Shown here: piece by piece, positions 59,665 to 64,000 of the stretch | Layout: every line of letters begins with the position of its first letter | Position numbering within the stretch: position 1 is the stretch's first letter | Origin: Hyalella azteca | Taxonomy: Eukaryota > Arthropoda > Malacostraca > Amphipoda > Hyalellidae | Assembly (NCBI RefSeq): GCF_000764305.2 | Contig: NW_025931444.1 | Location: 62,001 to 126,000 of the forward strand | Direction of reading: 5' to 3' | Length of the DNA stretch: 64,000 nt | Made by a program: the position numbers and the translations under genes | Notes under the pieces: model-generated | Database searches by the model: none | Seen by the model: the letters and a program-made list of their open reading frames with translations, nothing else | Told to the model about the DNA's origin: nothing

Positions 59665-60299
59665 TAAGAAACAATTTATCTGCCGTCAAGACCCCGAGCA
59701 GTCGATTTGTTTGTCAGAGCCAGACGACTTCTGCCGCTGCCTTCCTTCTTCTCTTTGCCGGTGCTTTATTGCTGGGCAGCATTAGATGGAAATGTCGCGG
59801 CTTGAAGCTCCATTTCGAAGCCATGTCATGGAAAATCCAATCAAATGCTTACGGCTTCCAGAAGTTCTGCCTGGAGTGACTTGTAAATGTAATCGACGTT
59901 GAGGCCAGAAAACATGTGTTTTTCTTTGCCTGAAGAAGAGCTTATAAAGTTGACGGAGGAGTTTCTTCATTAAAGATACATTCTTCAAAATGAACTTCAG
60001 TGGCTTCTGTATATAAATTGGTGCAAGAATTTCTGCTTTGTTTTAAATTTCGTGCATTGGGAAATAATTATTTAGCAACGAGATAAGTTACAAATTCCAC
60101 GCATCTTTATAAGATGCTTTATTCAGTATTAAACTATTTTAGTGTGCAACTGATTAAAACTTCTGATCATGAATTGAAAACAATCCCCTCACAATGCGAT
60201 GCGGTGAAAATGAAGACCCAAAACTCGTATACCCTATCGCTGTCGTGCAGCCCAAATACACAATGCATGCCTCTCCATGATGTGCATTGCACCATAACG
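59665..60299. other. Non-coding spacer
   Basis: No supported gene or array. The 68-codon minus-strand ORF at 59782-59988 has no recognisable family. Confidence 0.4.
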
Positions 60300-60440
60300 C
60301 GCAACGCTCGCCTCACTCAGCGCTGCCGTTCACCGCAAACACGCAACGCTCGCCTCACTCTGCGCTGCCGTGCACCGCAAACGCGCAACGCTCGCCTCAC
60401 TCTGCGCTCGCCTCCTCCTGCAATGCAGTGCACCACCAAT
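60300..60440. repeat. Tandem repeat, 42-bp GC-rich unit x 3 plus remnant
   Basis: The unit CGCAACGCTCGCCTCACTCT followed by GCGCTGCCGTGCACCGCAAA starts at 60300, 60342 and 60384. The period is a multiple of three, so it is open in frames on both strands, giving repeat-only peptides with no recognisable domain. Confidence 0.9.
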
Positions 60441-61353
60441 GCGCAACACGCACCTATAATATGACCCAAGAGTGCCTCATTAACACCGGCGGGCGCGACT
60501 GTAGGTTGCATTAGGCGAGTTCGGTGGTTGATTTTGGCGTCGAATGCAGAGCGGGCGAGGCAGCCTAGCCGCAAGCGAGCTAATTTCAGCCTGGGTTTCT
60601 TACAACAATTTTATCTTATATTAAACTTGAATATGCTCACAATTTCCAATATTGGCATCAGCGGAGTGCCAAGTAGACTACGTACTTCGTGCACCTGCCC
60701 GTGAAGAAGATATTGCTTGACTTAAATGTCCATCGTTTCGTGGTTATTTTTACTGCTCTATTAATTGAATGCTTTTATAGTCAGGCTTTTCACCATTTTA
60801 TGAGATATAATTTTTACCATTTCGTTTTCTTCGATTATTCATAAGTAATAAATTTACAGAAGCGCTGATATTTTCTGTATGAAATTCATATTTACTCAGA
60901 AATAAATCTGAACATATTTTATGAAATATTGTCTAATGTAAATACTTCGAGGTCAGAATAGTATGATTTTTAAGCTGTAAACGGAGATGTTAATAACATT
61001 GGCAGAAAAATTTTGTTATTGCTATCAAAACGCAGCCAAATATTTGAATATAACAGCAATGGTCGGAAGTGTGCATGATTTTTTGCTTAAAAGTTCTCGT
61101 AACGACCTCTCCATTTGCGTCAATTTTATTTAATGAATAAAAGATATTCGACATAGCCTTAACTTGCTCAGAAATGTCGAAAACACGTGCCGCGCTAACA
61201 GCAAAAACAGTTGGATTTGCGAAACATTCATTTTAAATTATAGTCATGACGATCATGACGAATCTGGTTGCCTGAGACATCATTAATGGCTTCGAGTGCT
61301 GGTCAATGTCTTAATTAATAAGTTTATAAAGTTCTCGTCAATATATAGCTTAA
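60441..61353. other. AT-rich non-coding spacer
   Basis: Nothing supported apart from AT-rich sequence. Confidence 0.45.
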
Positions 61354-61575
61354 AATGCATGGAGTGCCGGCCAATATCTTACTAAATAAATGCATAGAAT
61401 ACAGGTCAATATCTTACTAAATGAATGCATAGAATACAGGTCAATATCTTACTAAATTAACGCATAGAATACAGGTCAATATCTTACTAAATTAATGCAT
61501 GGATTGCTGGACAATAATTACTTGCTCATTAAATGCATGGATTTTTGGTCAATATCTCGCTCAGTAAATTCATAG
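61354..61575. repeat. Tandem repeat, 35-bp unit x about 6
   Basis: The unit is AATGCATAGAATACAGGTCA followed by ATATCTTACTAAATT. Starts at 61354, 61389, 61424, 61459 and 61494 are exactly 35 bp apart, followed by a more diverged unit near 61532. Confidence 0.93.
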
Positions 61576-62734
61576 CTGACGTACACTAATAAACTGTAGG
61601 ACAAATTTATCACAAATACTCGAGCTGTCAGTCGCCCAACTTCACCACGCGCGCTGTAAGCTAACGAGAGTCACCACACACCCCGTCTCGCAACAGGCGC
61701 ATGAATGATGAACCTGACGCAAATACGCTTGACCCTAACGCACCTTTTCCACGCAGGCGACATGACGCCTACGCCTGATATCGCCTGTGCCTAATTAGGC
61801 GAGTAAGCAATGCTTCGTCGGCCATTTTGCTCATTTGGCCCAAGTTGACATGGCCCGAAGTTGTCCTGATCGGCGCAGACCTTGGCAATTGCACATCAAA
61901 GTTGCCTAATGAGATACAGCGGGGCACAATTTTGAACTGTCATTAATTCGATCAGGATCAAAGAGAGTGATCATTCTAGATGAAATGTTTTCAAAGACAT
62001 TTTCATTGATAGGCGTTTCAGTGGCAGGTTTTTTCGGAATCACTTGGTCGAGTAGAGGATTTTTTTCAAACAGCACATAAAACATGACCAACCTTAAAAC
62101 ATACATAAAACTACTGAATTCCATTTTCGATCGCATTTTTAAAAATTGAAGAAAGCATAAGTTACATAATTCCAGATACACGACAGGAATTCGTTACCAC
62201 ATTGTCAACAATGTTCGGGTTTCTCACCAGAAAGCCCATATTTTTTCTGAGCAGAAACTATGGAAAATAAAGAATTGCTCAACTACCCACTCATAATAAG
62301 TCTACGGATCTCAGTATACACATTTAAATACAGATTATTTCAATTCACTGGGTTGCTTGCAGCTGACCTGGTTGAATTGAAACCAGACGAAAGCAAGGAA
62401 TTAATTTTGGGTTTCAGGACAACATGGAAATTCTAATGAAATTGCACTATAATAAGAACATTTTTAAATTTTATTTTCAAATAATGGATATGTTATAAGT
62501 TATGTAATTTTACTGCAGCAAACAGTGTCACTAATTATTTTATAATCATCTATATATATTCAGAAAAAATAATATTTAAAATATCCACACGGATGATCGC
62601 AGCGAAGCATCCGTCTCCCTCACGCAGCATCCTTCAAATGACAAAGTATGCGGACAACTGCCATAAATCTTAATGGGTTCCTGCATGACAACATTTGGTC
62701 AAACGAGGGCACGAGCGAGTCCCCACGAGGAGGA
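61576..62734. other. Non-coding stretch
   Basis: A GC-moderate block (about 61620-61900) is followed by AT-rich DNA. A minus-strand ORF at 62181-61906 (91 codons, with a hydrophobic segment SSFMYVLRLVMFYVLF) is the only one that looks even faintly protein-like. I cannot assign it and do not call it. Confidence 0.4.
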
Positions 62735-62880
62735 AGACTGGGGAGGGCAGCTACCTAAGACTGGGGAGGGCAGCTACCTAAGACTGGGGGGAGGGCAGCT
62801 ACCTAAGACTGGGGGGAGGGCAGCTACCTAAGACTGGGGAGGGCAGCTGCCTAAGACTGGGGGAGGGCAGCTACCTAAGG
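62735..62880. repeat. Tandem repeat, 23-26-bp unit x 6
   Basis: The unit is GACTGGGGAGGGCAGCTACC followed by TAA. Length varies through the number of G in the GGGG(GG) run. One unit has GCTGCC in place of GCTACC. Confidence 0.94.
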
Positions 62881-64000
62881 ATGTCTCACTAGGGGCGATC
62901 AATCAACCGCAATTGTCAGGCTGCTCCCCAGAGGAAGGATTCCTGCAGCCCCACCGGCCACAAGCATGGGAATTTAAGAAGAAAAAATAATATTGCATTT
63001 CTCCTACCATTGCAGCGCTTGTGCTGCAATGCAAGGCTGCCTTCTTCAGCAGGCGTTGGAGGTTATAAAATAAGTGCATATTTGTTTTAAAGGAAGTCTA
63101 CACGCGTTACCCATCAATGCTGATTAAGTGAGATAGCATTATAAGCGTTAGGTGCTTATGTCATTTTAGTTATTTATAGACCCAGACCTGCTGATGATGG
63201 CGGCGCGTTGCTGTAGGAGGGATGTTGGTGACCTCATTACAGGCACAGCTAATGAGACAATCATGGCACCAACTAATTGGTGGGATGTTGGGATATTCTT
63301 CAGGGAATACCGGTCGGGTACATCTCATTCATCCCTACTTATTGCCTAAACAATTTAGTTCCTCTCTTCATGGAGGCTTGCCGGCTTTTTTTACCGTAGG
63401 AGAAATCATGTTCTACTTTCACGCTTACATGCAAGGAAGGAGTGCGTAATCTTGGAGGGGGAAGAGAAACAGGATAAGAAGGAGGGAAACGGGAGTGGAA
63501 GTATGAGAAGAAGTAGGAGAAATAGAATCAGAAACGAGAAAGAGGATGAGAAGAAGGAGAATGAGCTGAAGAGACCTTTTCAAATGAGGATTCATATTTT
63601 GTGGCTTAGTCGGATAATTAAACTTCTTAGAGTTTCCAAAAAGAATTTAAGTGATGGAACGCGGATCTTAAAATCGGTAATGCATGTGTGAAGAATTTTT
63701 GGCGAAAATGGGGCAATAATATTTTATTTCACCACCCGATAAGGGACTAAGATTGCAGCAAAAGTGCGTAAAAAGGTCTTGGGTTCCCAAAAAATATCAA
63801 TCATCTAATCGGAATTATTATAATTGGCCATCGGGTCTAGATTTCTAGGTATCATTTTTGCTACAAATTTATCATCAACGATCATATTATATTATATATT
63901 ATAGAGGCCAATAGAATTCGAATGAAATATTTCATGCCCAATTTCAATAATAAACAATTTTTCCGCGAAGACGAATGCATGTGAGTCACATGAATCTGTG
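62881..64000. other. Non-coding end of window
   Basis: No supported gene. A purine-rich stretch at about 63450-63580 produces a Lys/Glu/Arg-rich open frame (63452-63691) with no recognisable domain. A small stem (GCTTGTGCTGCAATGCAAGGC) lies near 63016. Confidence 0.4.

Noticed and set aside
61906..62181. 91-codon minus-strand ORF with a hydrophobic stretch
   Set aside because: Slightly protein-like but with no family match, splice partner or conserved motif visible; not called.
63452..63691. Lys/Glu/Arg-rich ORF
   Set aside because: Produced by a purine-rich stretch; low complexity.
1..64000. tRNA, rRNA, CRISPR, integrated virus genes or an intact transposase
   Set aside because: I looked for tRNA-arm words, long conserved RNA segments, regular spacer arrays and polymerase/integrase/transposase motifs and saw none I could support. 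A covariance-model and translated search would be the decisive test.

Overview
This is a window of animal nuclear DNA, not bacterial. It has short coding exons split by GT-AG introns, long AT-rich non-coding stretches, many local tandem repeats and one assembly gap (a run of N, 2994-3246). The second gene is very close to Drosophila Brat, which points to an arthropod. It also keeps a RING finger that Drosophila Brat is described as lacking, so I lean towards a non-dipteran arthropod, possibly a crustacean. That last step is a low-confidence inference.

Layout. (1) 618-9009, plus strand: a PRC1/Ase1/MAP65-family gene (fly name fascetto, feo). Five 5' exons (618-2733) encode the dimerisation/rod half and two later exons (4992-6013) encode the basic tail. 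Two alternative terminal exons follow (6412-7089 or 8530-9009). The exons for the conserved microtubule-binding spectrin fold are absent. The N-gap and two copies of one dispersed repeat lie exactly where they should be. (2) 9010-17184: the 3' sides of two convergent genes. (3) 20298-17185, minus strand: brat, a TRIM-NHL translational repressor of about 851 residues in three coding exons, the last intron having a GC-AG boundary. (4) 20320-64000: about 43 kb in which I recognise no protein-coding gene. It should hold 5' non-coding exons, introns and promoter(s) of brat plus intergenic DNA. It carries at least fourteen tandem-repeat arrays or tandem duplications with periods from 16 to 221 bp, one perfect 20-bp-arm palindrome and a diverged dispersed repeat pair.

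The two genes are tail to tail and apparently independent. PRC1 proteins bundle antiparallel microtubules in the spindle midzone, and Brat represses target mRNAs in dividing progenitors and embryos. I found no RNA genes, CRISPR arrays, recognisable viral genes or intact transposase genes. I see no clear evidence of a new multi-gene system. The most useful leads are the collapsed core of the PRC1 gene, its uniform phase-0 introns and alternative C-termini, the RING-bearing Brat, and its GC-AG intron.
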